Of a DNA stretch of 20,249 bases, positions 1 through 7,829 are shown piece after piece. Source of the DNA: CAZCYE01 sp964502775. Lineage in GTDB: Bacteria > Actinomycetota > Acidimicrobiia > IMCC26256 > PALSA-555. The notes beneath the pieces are model-generated. The model was not told where the DNA came from, searched no databases, and saw only the letters and a list, made by a program, of their open reading frames with translations. The stretch is taken from NCBI GenBank assembly GCA_964502775.1, contig CAZCYE010000026.1:1-20249 (forward strand). The letters run 5' to 3'. Within the stretch, counting starts at the first letter, position 1. The number at the start of each line of letters is the position of its first letter. Position numbers and translations under genes: made by a program.

Positions 1-40
1 CCTAGTCGGCCGCGCCGAGCCCGCCGGGCCTCGCCTCGGC

Positions 41-260
41 AGGTCACCTCGAAGGCCCCGGGGCGTCACGTCGAGCACTGCCCTCGCTCCCCTGCTGCTC
101 CTGGGAGGCGTCATGCCCACGACCCTCAGGATCGTTCCGTGGCGTGATCCCGTCATCGACACCGTCGGCCACGATCTCCGATCGCTCTACGCGGAGTCGT
201 TCTGGCTCCCCACGATCGGGCCGACGACTATCTCAGATTGACCAATAGGCGGTTGACTGA
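41..260 (+). repeat. Dispersed repeat copy A: N-terminal gene fragment joined to an IS21-like end
   Basis: This stretch matches 19870-20075 over almost its whole length and 19102-19200 over its second half. It consists of a short leader, the first 42 codons of a protein gene (113-241), the core GGGCCGACGA, and then CAGATTGACCAATAGGCGG. That last motif resembles the terminal repeats of IS21-family elements (known family pattern: several short TTCAGATTGACCA / TGGTCAA repeats at each end). No transposase lies nearby. I infer a remnant or a mobilised end rather than a complete element. Confidence 0.6.
113..241 (+). pseudogene. Truncated N-terminal fragment of a conserved actinobacterial protein (42 codons)
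   Basis: The reading frame starts at ATG 113 (MPTTLRIVPWRDPV...), runs through LYAESFWLPTIGPTT and stops at TGA 239-241. From memory, the segment resembles the start of a family of uncharacterised actinobacterial proteins with a 'DPRSxYVExFWLxxLGPST' opening, whose full-length members are around 200 residues, so only the N-terminus is present. The stop codon lies inside the IS21-like terminal motif CAGATTGA, so the truncation coincides with that junction. A copy of identical length with the same break is at 19945-20073. It is either a dead fragment or, less likely, an expressed 42-residue peptide. Confidence 0.5.
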
Positions 261-520
261 GATCTCCCCGGTTGGGTCCCTGGAGTGCCTTTTTTGCGCA
301 TGGTCAGCCGTTGGCAGACTGGTATCTGGAGCGCGCGTTCTGGCGTGTCCCCGACCGGCACTTGGGGGATGCCCGTTGGCCGAGGTCCTCACGCGTTTTG
401 GGGCACCACATCGACGCTGCCGATCAGTTGGCTATGTGCGGACCCGCGGTCGGCCGACGCCGACCACGCAGACCAAGCTCCTCGCCTTCCTGAGAAGGAG
501 GTGTGAGAGGTGCGCCCGGA

Positions 521-1477
521 CTAGGCGTTCAGCGTCACGGGCGCCGTCTGGGGGGAGTTGAACTGCTGACCCGAGCAGCTGATGCGTCCTGGTTGGGCGA
601 TGCCGTGGCACTCGCTCGAAAACAGGTACGGCGCGTACTGCGACACGGTGATGTACGCGTACTTGGTGTTCAGCTGGTCCACGCCGGGCGGATTCAGAGC
701 GACCTGCCACACCGCGATCGACGGGGAGGCCCAGCAGTCACCCGTGTCGACGATAGTGAAGTGCACCGTGAAGGTGGCGTTGCCCGGGAACTGCGAGCTC
801 GGCGAGGGGTCGTCGGGGAAGCTGGACGAAGTTTGGTCTCTGATGCACTGACCGCCACTGTTGATGTTGATCTTGCCCGCTGTTGCGATCGGGGCAGTCA
901 CGTCGATCGCGACGTCGACTCTGTAACCGGAGCTCTGGGCGGACGACGTCGGTGCGACGGGTCGGCCGGACGGGTTCACCGTCGTATCGGGCCCGGCGGC
1001 GATCAGCTCCGCCGCGCCGAACGTAGCGGGGAGCGCGTCGTCGAGTCCGCGGGCGTGAGGGCGCAAGACCTTGTTGTCGACGGTGTCGTCGACGGTGGCA
1101 TCGGCCGTGAAGCCGAGGTCTTCGTTGTACTGAATGTTGGTGAGGTTGGCGAGGAGACGGTCCGCGGACGCGTCTCCCTTGCGAAGGCGGACGACTGCTT
1201 CGACGGAGTCTCGGTGAGAAAGCTCGTCGATCACGTTCTCAACGGGCAGCTTCAGCCGCCGTCCCGCGGTGAACTTCGCCTCGGTTCGAGCTGCGGGAAT
1301 ACGAGAATGCCCTCGGTGCCCGCATCGTTTCTCGGTAAGTATGAGCCGCCCGGTGCCTTCGCCGTCACGAGAGCATCGACGGTCCGGGTCTCACCCGCAG
1401 CACTGGTGCCCTCGCCGATGACGCCGATCGTCCCGGCGAGGAGTGTCGTGATGGCGGCGACCGCATGAAGCTTGCAT
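521..1477 (-). pseudogene. Exported Cys-containing hypothetical protein, reading frame broken twice
   Basis: The C-terminal ~237 residues are open from 1234 down to the stop at 521. They are rich in Ser/Thr/Pro with four Cys (QCIRD, GDCWA, SECHG, ISCSG), as expected of a disulfide-bonded secreted domain. Upstream, a different frame (about 1290-1470) encodes a typical export signal (KLHAVAAITTLLAGTIGVIG, then a GEGTSAAGE cleavage-like region) and about 35 further residues. The candidate start ATG at 1475-1477 is in the C-terminal frame, so two opposite shifts are needed: one just after the ATG (ATG-C-AAG) and one near 1285-1295. A purine-rich AGGGGGGGAG precedes the ATG. Function is unknown. 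It could be a decaying gene or a gene carrying two sequencing errors. Confidence 0.5.
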
Positions 1478-1568
1478 GGAGCTCCCCCCCTGTTGCGTGG
1501 CCGCTGGGTGCACGACGACGTCCCTCCCGGTGATCCTAGGACGAGTCAGCTCGGCGGACGAGGCCCTT

Positions 1569-1778
1569 AGAAAGCTCGCTCGGGGCTCCCTCTTCGTCGA
1601 GCCTCAGTTCCTCGTGAATTTCCCGGTGTGCGCTCGTGGACCCGCTCACGTCGTCCGACTTGGCGCCTGACGACGCGGATGGTGTCGCCCACGCGCAGCT
1701 CTCCCTCCGTGACCTCAACGATGGCGACGTGTGGCTTCCCGAAAGTGTGGTCACCGTCCCGACGAGTTGCTCCCCCAT
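1569..1778 (-). pseudogene. Decayed copy of the EF-Tu domain II-like gene
   Basis: The stretch begins with MGEQLVGTV at the complement of 1776-1778 and matches the intact gene at 8887-9147 at the DNA level. One base is missing near 1745, which shifts the frame. The shifted frame continues with HTFGKPHVAIVEVTEGELRV and GDTIRVVRR, matching the intact HYFGKPHVAIVEITEGELRL. The part corresponding to roughly residues 47-84 is deleted, and about 30 unrelated bases are inserted around 1633-1663. Homology also continues upstream of the start (to about 1835) and at the downstream edge (1569-1607), so the whole gene plus flanks was duplicated before one copy decayed. Confidence 0.75.
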
Positions 1779-1835
1779 GATCGTTCTCCCTTCGGCGTGG
1801 AGCTGCATTGTCTCGCAGAAGCCACCACAGGCGAC
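1569..1835 (-). repeat. Duplicated module, copy 1 (EF-Tu-domain gene plus flanks)
   Basis: Matches 8853-9205. Both copies share the downstream edge TCGGGGCTCCCTCTTCGTCG, the start-codon region, and the upstream stretch reading GGCGTGGAGCTGCATTGTC on the plus strand, ending near CCACAGGCG. Shared non-coding flanks on both sides show a segmental duplication rather than two related genes. Confidence 0.75.
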
Positions 1836-1934
1836 CCCCAGAGGCTGTGCTGCCAGCCCGTGTGCTTTCCGGGCGGGTCATACTTCGACGCCGAACGGCG
1901 ACTCGCGCTGGTCACCGAACAAGAGGGAGGCACG

Positions 1935-2261
1935 ATGCCCCACTATCTATCGAGATTCAGCTATACGCCGGAGACTTGGGCCAGGCTGATCGGCAACCCA
2001 GAGGACCGCCGAAAGGCCGCTCAGTCGTACATCGAGTCGGTGGGTGGGAGGCTCCACGGGTTCTGGTACGCCTTCGGCACACACGACGGCTACAGCCTTT
2101 GGGAGGCTCCCGACGACGTGTCCATGGCCGCGGTCGCGCTGGCAATTAGTGCCGGCGGTGCGCTTAGCTCGCTCGAGACGACAGTCCTCCTGACCGTTGA
2201 CGAAACGATGGACGCCCTGCGCAAGGCCGAGCAAGTTCGGTACCGGGCGCCCGGCGCGTAG
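1935..2261 (+). CDS. GYD domain-containing protein
   Basis: A 108-residue protein opening MPHYLSRFSYTPETWARLIG, with GGRLHGFWYAFGTHDGYSLW followed by a hydrophobic AAVALAISAGGAL stretch. This is the usual layout of the GYD family, small alpha/beta-barrel-like proteins of about 95-110 residues related to ferredoxin-fold dimers; their biochemical role is not established. The family-naming Gly-Tyr/Asp pair is visible in HDGYSLWE. The start at 1935 is set by GAGGGAGG about 6 bases upstream. The gene stands alone, between the decayed EF-Tu-domain copy and an apparently empty 440-base stretch. It looks intact and full length. Confidence 0.85.
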   Translation: MPHYLSRFSYTPETWARLIGNPEDRRKAAQSYIESVGGRLHGFWYAFGTHDGYSLWEAPDDVSMAAVALAISAGGALSSLETTVLLTVDETMDALRKAEQVRYRAPGA

Positions 2262-2701
2262 CGGCTTGCTCTTCGATACGCCTTGCCAGCAGCAGGACGA
2301 TCTTGCTGCCAACGTCGGCATGCACATGCGCCCTATGGGGCGCAGGAGCCCGCGGATCCGGAGACATAGACATCTGGAAGATCGGTGACCACTTGCGATT
2401 CATCTGGTGCTTCCACTGGCGGTGCGCTGCCATAACGGGAGAACGTGAGTTGCGTCGTCTCTGTTTCGCTCCAGCGCAATTCGATCCTTCGGATACGACC
2501 ACCCCTGACGATCGCGACTCCCTCGACGCGCGCATCAGCTACTACCTCCACGCTCTCACAGCTGCGAGCGCCTTGCCGTCCAAGGCCGCGGTCCGCCGTC
2601 ACGTGACAGTCACTCTGGCCGGGCTGCGTCGCCCGCACTGACTTATCTGATGCCGTTCGTCGCGGTCGGGGAACACAGTGCCGTGGCGGCTTGCAGAAGG
2701 G
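2262..2701. other. 440-base stretch without a convincing gene
   Basis: Two open frames overlap here on opposite strands (plus 2303-2641, minus 2333-2638), and neither has a ribosome site or a recognisable full domain. The minus frame contains GGRIRRIELRWSETETTQLT at roughly 2430-2520. It faintly resembles the 'RWxxGxxTELTV' strand region of large serine recombinases, so a recombinase remnant is possible but weak. I see no promoter or hairpin worth naming. Confidence 0.3.
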
Positions 2702-3331
2702 TCATACGGTGTTGGTCCAGTCGAAGTCGTAGAGGATCCAGTTGCTGTCTTGGAAGTTGAGGTGAATGCCTTCGGCTTCGACGTCGAAGGTGCCTTGACC
2801 GCAGTCGCCCCGGTTCCAGATGAACCCGTGCTCGAGCACGATCGCAACTGCGTTGTCATCTCCAGTGATCGGGTTCTTGAGCGTGGTGCCGCGTGCCTGG
2901 CCGACGCCGGGGATCGTGATCCCACTGTGCATGCCGTTGTCGTCGATCTCGACTTCGGCTCGCACGACACCGGCAACCTCGTAGGTGCTGCCGAGGATCG
3001 CCCAGGGCATGCCGCCGAGCTGGCCGGTGAAGATCTGGGCCATCGCGCCGAGCTGCTCGTCGGACACTGCGGGTGGGACCACGAACACTGCCTTGCCGTT
3101 GCCCTCGTGGATCGGTCCGGGCCAGTCGATGATCGCGACTGCTTTGATCCCCGAGAGGTCGACGTCTCCGCAGTAGCCCTGTGTGATGTGGGTGCCGACA
3201 GCGGCTTTGCAGCTGCCGTCCGCTGAGGTCGGAAAGCCGGAGAAGTTACAGGTGCAGCCGGGCTGGCAGTTGCAGAACTCGTAGCCCCTGCCCTGGAGCC
3301 GCCATTCGGTCACGGTCTCAGTGGTGGTCAT
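2702..3331 (-). CDS. DUF1326 domain-containing protein
   Basis: A 209-residue protein with the hallmark Cys-rich N-terminus YEFCNCQPGCTCNFSGFPTS (Cys 20, 22, 26, 28) and further Cys at 41 and 54, followed by a beta-rich domain. This matches the DUF1326 family, whose function is unknown; the Cys cluster suggests metal binding (inference). The ATG at 3329-3331 has a near-perfect ribosome site (AGGAGGACTG-ATG). The upstream gene on the same strand, a DUF2182 membrane protein, ends 11 bases before it. DUF1326 and DUF2182 genes are commonly paired, so a joint function, probably a membrane-associated metal-handling pair, is likely. No signal peptide is visible. Confidence 0.88.
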   Translation of the reverse strand: MTTTETVTEWRLQGRGYEFCNCQPGCTCNFSGFPTSADGSCKAAVGTHITQGYCGDVDLSGIKAVAIIDWPGPIHEGNGKAVFVVPPAVSDEQLGAMAQIFTGQLGGMPWAILGSTYEVAGVVRAEVEIDDNGMHSGITIPGVGQARGTTLKNPITGDDNAVAIVLEHGFIWNRGDCGQGTFDVEAEGIHLNFQDSNWILYDFDWTNTV

Positions 3332-3342
3332 CAGTCCTCCTG

Positions 3343-4113
3343 CTAGGCGAGTGTTCCGACGATGGACGGATCAACGAAGAGCGTGATCGCAAGGAAGACG
3401 AACGCGACGGCGGTCACCACCGCAAGGCGTTCGCCCCAGCGCCAGTTCTTCTCGGCGAAGATGACGACGGCGAGCGCCAGCATCCAGGCGATGTTCATGG
3501 TGCCGAGTGCGACGAGTACGGCCATGAGCGCCCAACAGCAACCGACGCAGAACCCACCATGGGCGAGCCCCATGTACAACGCGCCAGTAGGTCGTTCAGC
3601 GTGGCGGCCAAATCGCAGGAAGAACGACACTGGCGAGCGGCAATGACGCAGACAGACAGACTTCAGTGGGGTGAGCTGCCAGAACGCCGCGACGAGGAGC
3701 ACGACCCCAGCGAGCACACCCGTCCACGCTCGGGCATCCTCCAGCGGCATCATCAGCTCCCGCCACACGAAGTACGCGGGGACGCCCACCATGCTCCACG
3801 CGGCGAGATACCCGGACACGAAGTAGGGCAAGGGCGCCACCCGGCCCTGCGCGGACGCCCTCGCGTAGAGCCGCACAACGGGGATGATCGCCGGGAACAT
3901 CATGGCGGCCATCATCGCTACCCAGGCGAGGAGGAACGCCACCAGCGACATCAACGCATGCGTCATCATCTCGTCGCCCGCCATACGCGCCGACCACCAC
4001 CAGCCGAGCCCGGCACCCAGCAGCAAGACAGCGGGAATCGCGACCGTTGACTGCACGCGAAGCGCCAACGAACGAGACAGCGCCCCCACGGTTTCTTCTG
4101 CGTCGTGCCTCAA
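3343..4113 (-). CDS. DUF2182 predicted metal-binding integral membrane protein
   Basis: A 256-residue polytopic membrane protein with about six hydrophobic segments. Diagnostic pieces are LAWVAMMAAMMFPAIIPVV (about residues 62-80), CLRHC (154-158) and GLAHGGFCVGCCWALM (about 182-197). The Met-rich helix and Cys-rich GFCVGCC helix are typical of DUF2182 proteins, annotated as predicted metal-binding membrane proteins of unknown function. The start is most likely TTG at the complement of 4111-4113, with GGAG eight bases upstream; a later in-frame start would cost the N-terminal basic stretch. It is the first gene of a two-gene operon with the DUF1326 gene. Metal specificity cannot be told from sequence. 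Confidence 0.85.
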   Translation of the reverse strand: MRHDAEETVGALSRSLALRVQSTVAIPAVLLLGAGLGWWWSARMAGDEMMTHALMSLVAFLLAWVAMMAAMMFPAIIPVVRLYARASAQGRVAPLPYFVSGYLAAWSMVGVPAYFVWRELMMPLEDARAWTGVLAGVVLLVAAFWQLTPLKSVCLRHCRSPVSFFLRFGRHAERPTGALYMGLAHGGFCVGCCWALMAVLVALGTMNIAWMLALAVVIFAEKNWRWGERLAVVTAVAFVFLAITLFVDPSIVGTLA

Positions 4114-4530
4114 CGTCGAGTCTCCACGCGCGCACAGTGGCAGCGCTGGCCGAGGTTACGCACCAACACCAGGCCCTGTCGAGGCTCGGGCGAAGGGGCA
4201 AAGGGCTCACGGACAGGCCTCGATCGCGTCGGGCAGACGACGGCGGGGCCGACGAACAGTCCAGATTGACCACCAGGTCGGCCAAGGGCTGGTCAGAAAG
4301 GGCCGTAGTCAAAGGAGCCCTACGGAAACCTGAGGACACGGTCCACGTCGATATCAAGCTCCGGGTACCAGGCCGGGTCTTCGGAGCGGGCAGGAGCAGG
4401 CACAGCGTCGGGTCCTCAACCCGAGGATCCGCGGCGAGCTGGCCGAGCTCTGCTTGGTCCAAGCAGTGCCCCAGCCGTCGTAGAGCTCGCGCCGCTCGCA
4501 GTAGTACGGGCTCGCTTCGTGAGGCGGTAC
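4114..4530. other. Intergenic stretch carrying repeat copy F
   Basis: Between the 3' end of the MBL-fold gene and the start of the DUF2182 gene, both on the minus strand, there is no convincing coding region. The only structure I can name is the IS21-like terminal motif around 4244-4300. The long open frames on both strands here look like high-GC shadows. Confidence 0.4.
4244..4300 (+). repeat. Repeat copy F: GGGCCGACGA core plus IS21-like end
   Basis: GGGGCCGACGAACAGT runs into CCAGATTGACCACCAGGTCGG, matching the junction seen at 230-255 and 19165-19195. A second TGGTCAG lies about 20 bases downstream, as in IS21-type multi-repeat termini. Unlike copies A, D and E, the upstream side has no FWLPTIG-encoding fragment, so the conserved element probably starts at the core itself. 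Confidence 0.5.
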
Positions 4531-5928
4531 CTATCGGGATCTCCCATACGCGGCTGCCCGAAGCGCCGAGAGCTGCTGGTCGACTTCGGTGAGCGCCGCC
4601 ACCTCGGATCCTTCCGTCACGTACATCAGGTAGTACATCAACAGGTCGGGCAGGATCTGCATCTCCAGCGCGATGTGGGCGCCGTCGCGTCCGAGCCGGT
4701 ACACGGTCCCGAATCGGCGCGAGGAGGCGCGCACCGAAAAGAAACTGCGGCGGTGCTCTGCCCAGCCCGCCAGGGCTGACGCCGCGATCCGGTGCACGAG
4801 ATCCGCTTCGGGTGCCGCGACGTTGGCCTCCGCAAGCCGTGGCGGATCGGCGCTGAAGTCGACGTCGAAGCGTCGCTCCCCGCCGTCAGGAAACACGAGC
4901 GCGATCCGATAGCACACCCGGTGTTCCCGGTACGCCCGCACGACGCGGTCGTCACATGTCGCTGGGGTCGTGACCCAGTCGCCGAGCGCCGCAACCAACC
5001 CGACAGCGAGTCGTTCGAGCCGAGCCGGCTCGTACCCGTCGGGGTTCGGGTCGGTGAGTGCGGGAATGGCCGCGGTCGGGTCGAACGCGATGCGTGCCGT
5101 GTCGTGCGCTTCGGTGCGGGCGACGGGAGAAGCACCCGCATGGAGCAGGACCTCGCAGCCGGCGACCTCGAGCACGTCGCCGGGGTCGACGACGCGGGCG
5201 TCCACTCGCGGCTTCAGTCGGCGGAGATCGGCGACGAAGCGTTCACGTGAGATCGGGAACAGGAACGCGTTGAGCCACTCGTGGTCGCCCGCGAATCGGA
5301 ATCCGGCCGAGGCGGGCACCACGACAGTGGGGTCGATCCGCAGAGCCGTCTCCAGGTTGCGGCGATGCGTCTCGACCGGGAACCCGGTCGCGCGGCTCTC
5401 AAAAAACTCGAAGTTCTGGCTCGCGTACATCCCAAAGAGCAGGTCGATCGCTCCGAAGCGGTCGCGCACCGCGTCGATCGTCTCGTCGGAAAGGAGCGTG
5501 TCAACCTGGTTCCAGAACGTCCCCGAGCCGTCGCGGAACACCATCCCCATCTCGGGGATCGAGGCGAGCTCGGACCGGGTCGGCAACAGCTCGAAATCCA
5601 GCCCCAGGATCGGGGCCATGGCCACCACCGGATGGACATTCGAGAAACCCAGCTCCCGGAGTGCATGCACGATGAGCGGATCGGGCGGACAGATCGCGTC
5701 GACGTCGCGGGCGACCCGCTCCAGCGAAGCTAAGTCGAGGTGATCCGGATGGCGGTGCGAGACGACGAGGATGTCCACCTCGGGGAGCGAGTCCACGTCG
5801 ACCGCTCGTCGGGGACACGAGACCACCGTGCTCTCCTCGAACGGATCGCTAAGCACGGGGTCCATGAGGCAGGTCGCGCCGTCGAGCTCTACGAGCACTG
5901 ACGCGTGTCCGAGCAGCGTGACCCGCAT
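4531..5928 (-). CDS. Metallo-beta-lactamase-fold hydrolase with an additional C-terminal domain
   Basis: A 465-residue protein. It opens MRVTLLGHASVLVEL and carries the metal-binding signature SHRHPDH (His58, His60, Asp62, His63), typical of the UlaG/RomA-like branch of MBL-fold proteins. The MBL portion occupies about residues 1-250 and includes an unusual FGMYASQNFEFF stretch. The last ~180 residues form a separate region with beta-rich FPDGGERRFDVDFSADPPRL and a helical end (LLMYYLMYVTEGSEVAAL). That region has an SCP2-like flavour, but I cannot assign it. The start at 5928 is supported by GGAGGGG about 7 bases upstream. Substrate unknown. Single gene, divergent from the 6155 gene across about 225 bases. 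Confidence 0.8.
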   Translation of the reverse strand: MRVTLLGHASVLVELDGATCLMDPVLSDPFEESTVVSCPRRAVDVDSLPEVDILVVSHRHPDHLDLASLERVARDVDAICPPDPLIVHALRELGFSNVHPVVAMAPILGLDFELLPTRSELASIPEMGMVFRDGSGTFWNQVDTLLSDETIDAVRDRFGAIDLLFGMYASQNFEFFESRATGFPVETHRRNLETALRIDPTVVVPASAGFRFAGDHEWLNAFLFPISRERFVADLRRLKPRVDARVVDPGDVLEVAGCEVLLHAGASPVARTEAHDTARIAFDPTAAIPALTDPNPDGYEPARLERLAVGLVAALGDWVTTPATCDDRVVRAYREHRVCYRIALVFPDGGERRFDVDFSADPPRLAEANVAAPEADLVHRIAASALAGWAEHRRSFFSVRASSRRFGTVYRLGRDGAHIALEMQILPDLLMYYLMYVTEGSEVAALTEVDQQLSALRAAAYGRSR

Positions 5929-6154
5929 CGCGACCCCTCCACTCCGGGGCGAGGCACCAGTCTGCCCGAGGATCGCCTACCGTGCGGCGCGAGCTGACCA
6001 GCGTTTTGACTGAGCGGAGGGCGGGCGTACCTTCGGCGTGGACTCCCGAGGGGGGTTCACCGAAGTGGTTTCTGCAAGGAACTACGTCGCTCATCCGGTT
6101 CCAGTCTCGCAGTCGCTCGCGTCTCGACGGTTCGCTGGGTAGCGTCGTCAGGTG

Positions 6155-6478
6155 ATGAGGCTCGGCCCTGAGTTCGACGCTGCCCGCGCCCGGGTCGTAG
6201 AGCACGACCTCACGGTGCAGGCGGTGGGCCAACTCATTGACGTGGTGAGTGGCCTGTCGCTGGAGGCCCTCGCGCCGGTCAAGCAGCTGTTGAAGCGCTT
6301 CTTCTCGAACGGGGCGTGGACCGATGGCGACGATGAGGCCCTCGCGGATGCCGTCGGCCCGGGGGTCGGTGGCGGTCGCCATGAGCTCGAGCCGGGTCTG
6401 ACCTTGGTGTGGGGTTGGGAGGAGGGCCGGTTCCGGTTGCGGGTCGAGGCAGGTGGCCAGGACGCTCATGGCGGGTGA
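6155..6478 (+). CDS. Small hypothetical protein upstream of the Nfu_N-HEAT gene
   Basis: About 107 residues, not recognised. It opens MRLGPEFDAARARVVEHDLT (ATG 6155; GTG 6152 is an alternative). A predominantly helical first half (VGQLIDVVSGLSLEALAPVKQLLKRFF) is followed by a Gly-rich turn and a short strand pair, GLTLVWGWEEGRFRLRV. Its stop at 6478 lies inside the start of the next gene (ATG 6468), an 11-base overlap that implies translational coupling and a role linked to the Nfu_N-HEAT protein. No signal peptide or membrane segment is visible. It could be spurious, but overlap and codon use favour a real gene. Confidence 0.55.
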   Translation: MRLGPEFDAARARVVEHDLTVQAVGQLIDVVSGLSLEALAPVKQLLKRFFSNGAWTDGDDEALADAVGPGVGGGRHELEPGLTLVWGWEEGRFRLRVEAGGQDAHGG

Positions 6479-7304
6479 CGACAACGCCACCGAGGACCAC
6501 GACCTGGCCGAGACGTTCGATGGGGTTGTGGTGCCGGAGGTGACCCCCAGCCCGCGCACCATCCGCTTCGCTACTCCACCGCTGCACACAGGGCCCAGCC
6601 GTGTCTACGACCGGGCTGCTGCCTCCGGTGCCGATGATCCGCGTGTCGCCCGGCTGTTTCGTGCCTTCGACGACATCACCAATGTGCTGGTCGGACCGGA
6701 CTTTGTCGCGGTGACGGTCGCGCGTGCCGACCGCTGGTCCAAACTGCTGGGGCCGATGCTGCGAATTCTCACCGAGACGTTCACGGGCCCCGGCGTACGC
6801 GAGGGGTCCGCACCGTCACCGCTACCGGCGACCTCGGCGCATACCGGTGCCCAGGACCAAGACGTCCGGGCACCGCGTCGCCTCGAACGCGCCTGGAGCG
6901 AACTCGGCGCCTTGCGGGCCGACCGGCCCGACCAACTCGAGCGCGTCCTGGCCGCGGCGAACGACGCCGCACCCGTACGCCGTCAAGTCGCAGCCGCCCT
7001 CTTGGCGGACGCCCCACCCGAGACCGCCATTCGTGCCTGGGAGGGCCTGCTCGGCGACTCGAGCCGGGCGGTGCGACGCAGCGTCGTCGACGCTCTCGCC
7101 GGCACCGGCCGCCAGGAACTGCGTCCTCTCCTCGAGGCGGCGCTTGATGACATCGACGCATGGATCCGCTGGAAGGCACTGCGCGGCATCGCCGAGCTCG
7201 GCCCCGCACCCAGCCGCGCAGCAGTCGAAGCTCGCAAGGCGGACCCAGATTTCCGCGTCCACCTTGAAGCGACACAGCTGCTGGCCCGTACCGTGCGCTC
7301 CTGA
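6468..7304 (+). CDS. Nfu N-terminal domain plus HEAT-repeat protein (CvfC/virulence factor C-like architecture)
   Basis: About 278 residues from ATG 6468 (GTG 6453 possible). Residues ~27-105 match the Nfu/NifU scaffold N-terminal domain: SPRTIRFATPPL, then ARLFRAFDDITNVLVGPDFV and RADRWSKLLGPML. After a ~50-residue low-complexity linker, residues ~145-275 form HEAT/PBS-lyase-type repeats (PVRRQVAAALLADAP, RAVRRSVVDALAGTG, WIRWKALRGIAELG). The C-terminal CxxC Fe-S domain of true Nfu proteins is absent and the protein has no CxxC, so it is unlikely to carry a cluster itself. Nfu_N followed by HEAT repeats is known from the 'conserved virulence factor C' family of Firmicutes, whose mechanism is unclear. 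A protein-protein scaffold is the best inference. Confidence 0.78.
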   Translation: MAGDDNATEDHDLAETFDGVVVPEVTPSPRTIRFATPPLHTGPSRVYDRAAASGADDPRVARLFRAFDDITNVLVGPDFVAVTVARADRWSKLLGPMLRILTETFTGPGVREGSAPSPLPATSAHTGAQDQDVRAPRRLERAWSELGALRADRPDQLERVLAAANDAAPVRRQVAAALLADAPPETAIRAWEGLLGDSSRAVRRSVVDALAGTGRQELRPLLEAALDDIDAWIRWKALRGIAELGPAPSRAAVEARKADPDFRVHLEATQLLARTVRS

Positions 7305-7373
7305 TCATCTTCAAGCCCGAACCAGGAGAGCTGTCACATCACAGGTGCGAATCCGCGTCTAGGGTGCGTGGCA

Positions 7374-7754
7374 ATGGTTGATCTTCTCGAGCAGATCCGG
7401 ACCGCGCTCGACGAACTCACACCGCTGCTCCACCGCCGCGCTGTCGATATCGAGATGCCGCGGCTCACGGTCGGCGCCGATGCCGCCACGTTGCGGCGCG
7501 CACTGGTCGCGGTGATCGGTCGCGCGGTCGAGCACACCGAGGGGGCCATTACCGTGCGTACCGCCAAGCAGGGCAAGGCGGCCCGGATCGAAGTCATCGG
7601 TGAGCACCCCCGCGAGCACCTGCCGGCGACTTCGGGCTGGCCCGCGGCGCTGGTGGTCGACGTCGAAGCGATCGATGGGCGCCTCGGCGGGGGAGACGCC
7701 GCAGCGGTGTGGCTCACCGTTCCTCTGTCGGGACCAAGCGCTCCCGATTCCTGA
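7374..7754 (+). CDS. Stand-alone GHKL/HATPase-like domain protein
   Basis: About 126 residues from ATG 7374 (GTG 7368 also possible). The order of elements follows the ATP-binding domain of histidine kinases: VGADAATLRRALVAVIGRAV (N-box position), GAITVRTAKQGKAARIEVIG, then WPAALVVDVEAIDGRLGGGD (G2-like) and AAVWLTVPL. The catalytic Asn of the N-box is not present in its expected place (RALVAVIGRAVEHT) and the first G-box is poor, so ATP binding is doubtful. There is no sensor or dimerisation/His domain. It follows the Nfu_N-HEAT gene by about 60 bases on the same strand and may be co-transcribed. It may be an anti-sigma-like or degenerate kinase fragment. Confidence 0.6.
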   Translation: MVDLLEQIRTALDELTPLLHRRAVDIEMPRLTVGADAATLRRALVAVIGRAVEHTEGAITVRTAKQGKAARIEVIGEHPREHLPATSGWPAALVVDVEAIDGRLGGGDAAAVWLTVPLSGPSAPDS

Positions 7755-7829
7755 CGCCGCGCCGGCCCGAGAAGCGGCTGCGCGATCTGGCGGACGGCAC
7801 CCGAGACACACGGATTCTGTGCCAGCACC

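Noticed and set aside
503..1468. Plus-strand 321-residue open frame opposite the exported protein
   Set aside because: No domain, Arg/Val-rich composition typical of an antisense shadow, and the minus strand has a signal peptide and a Cys-patterned domain.
2333..2638. Serine-recombinase remnant on the minus strand
   Set aside because: Only about 20 residues (RIRRIELRWS..TQLT) look similar; too weak to list as a gene fragment.
3596..4462. Minus-strand open frame extending across the DUF2182 gene and repeat F
   Set aside because: Out of frame with the Met/Cys-rich membrane protein and Arg-rich; a shadow.
5849..6589. Minus-strand 246-residue open frame between MBL and Nfu_N-HEAT genes
   Set aside because: It overlaps the MBL start and the plus-strand Nfu_N gene and has no recognisable domain.
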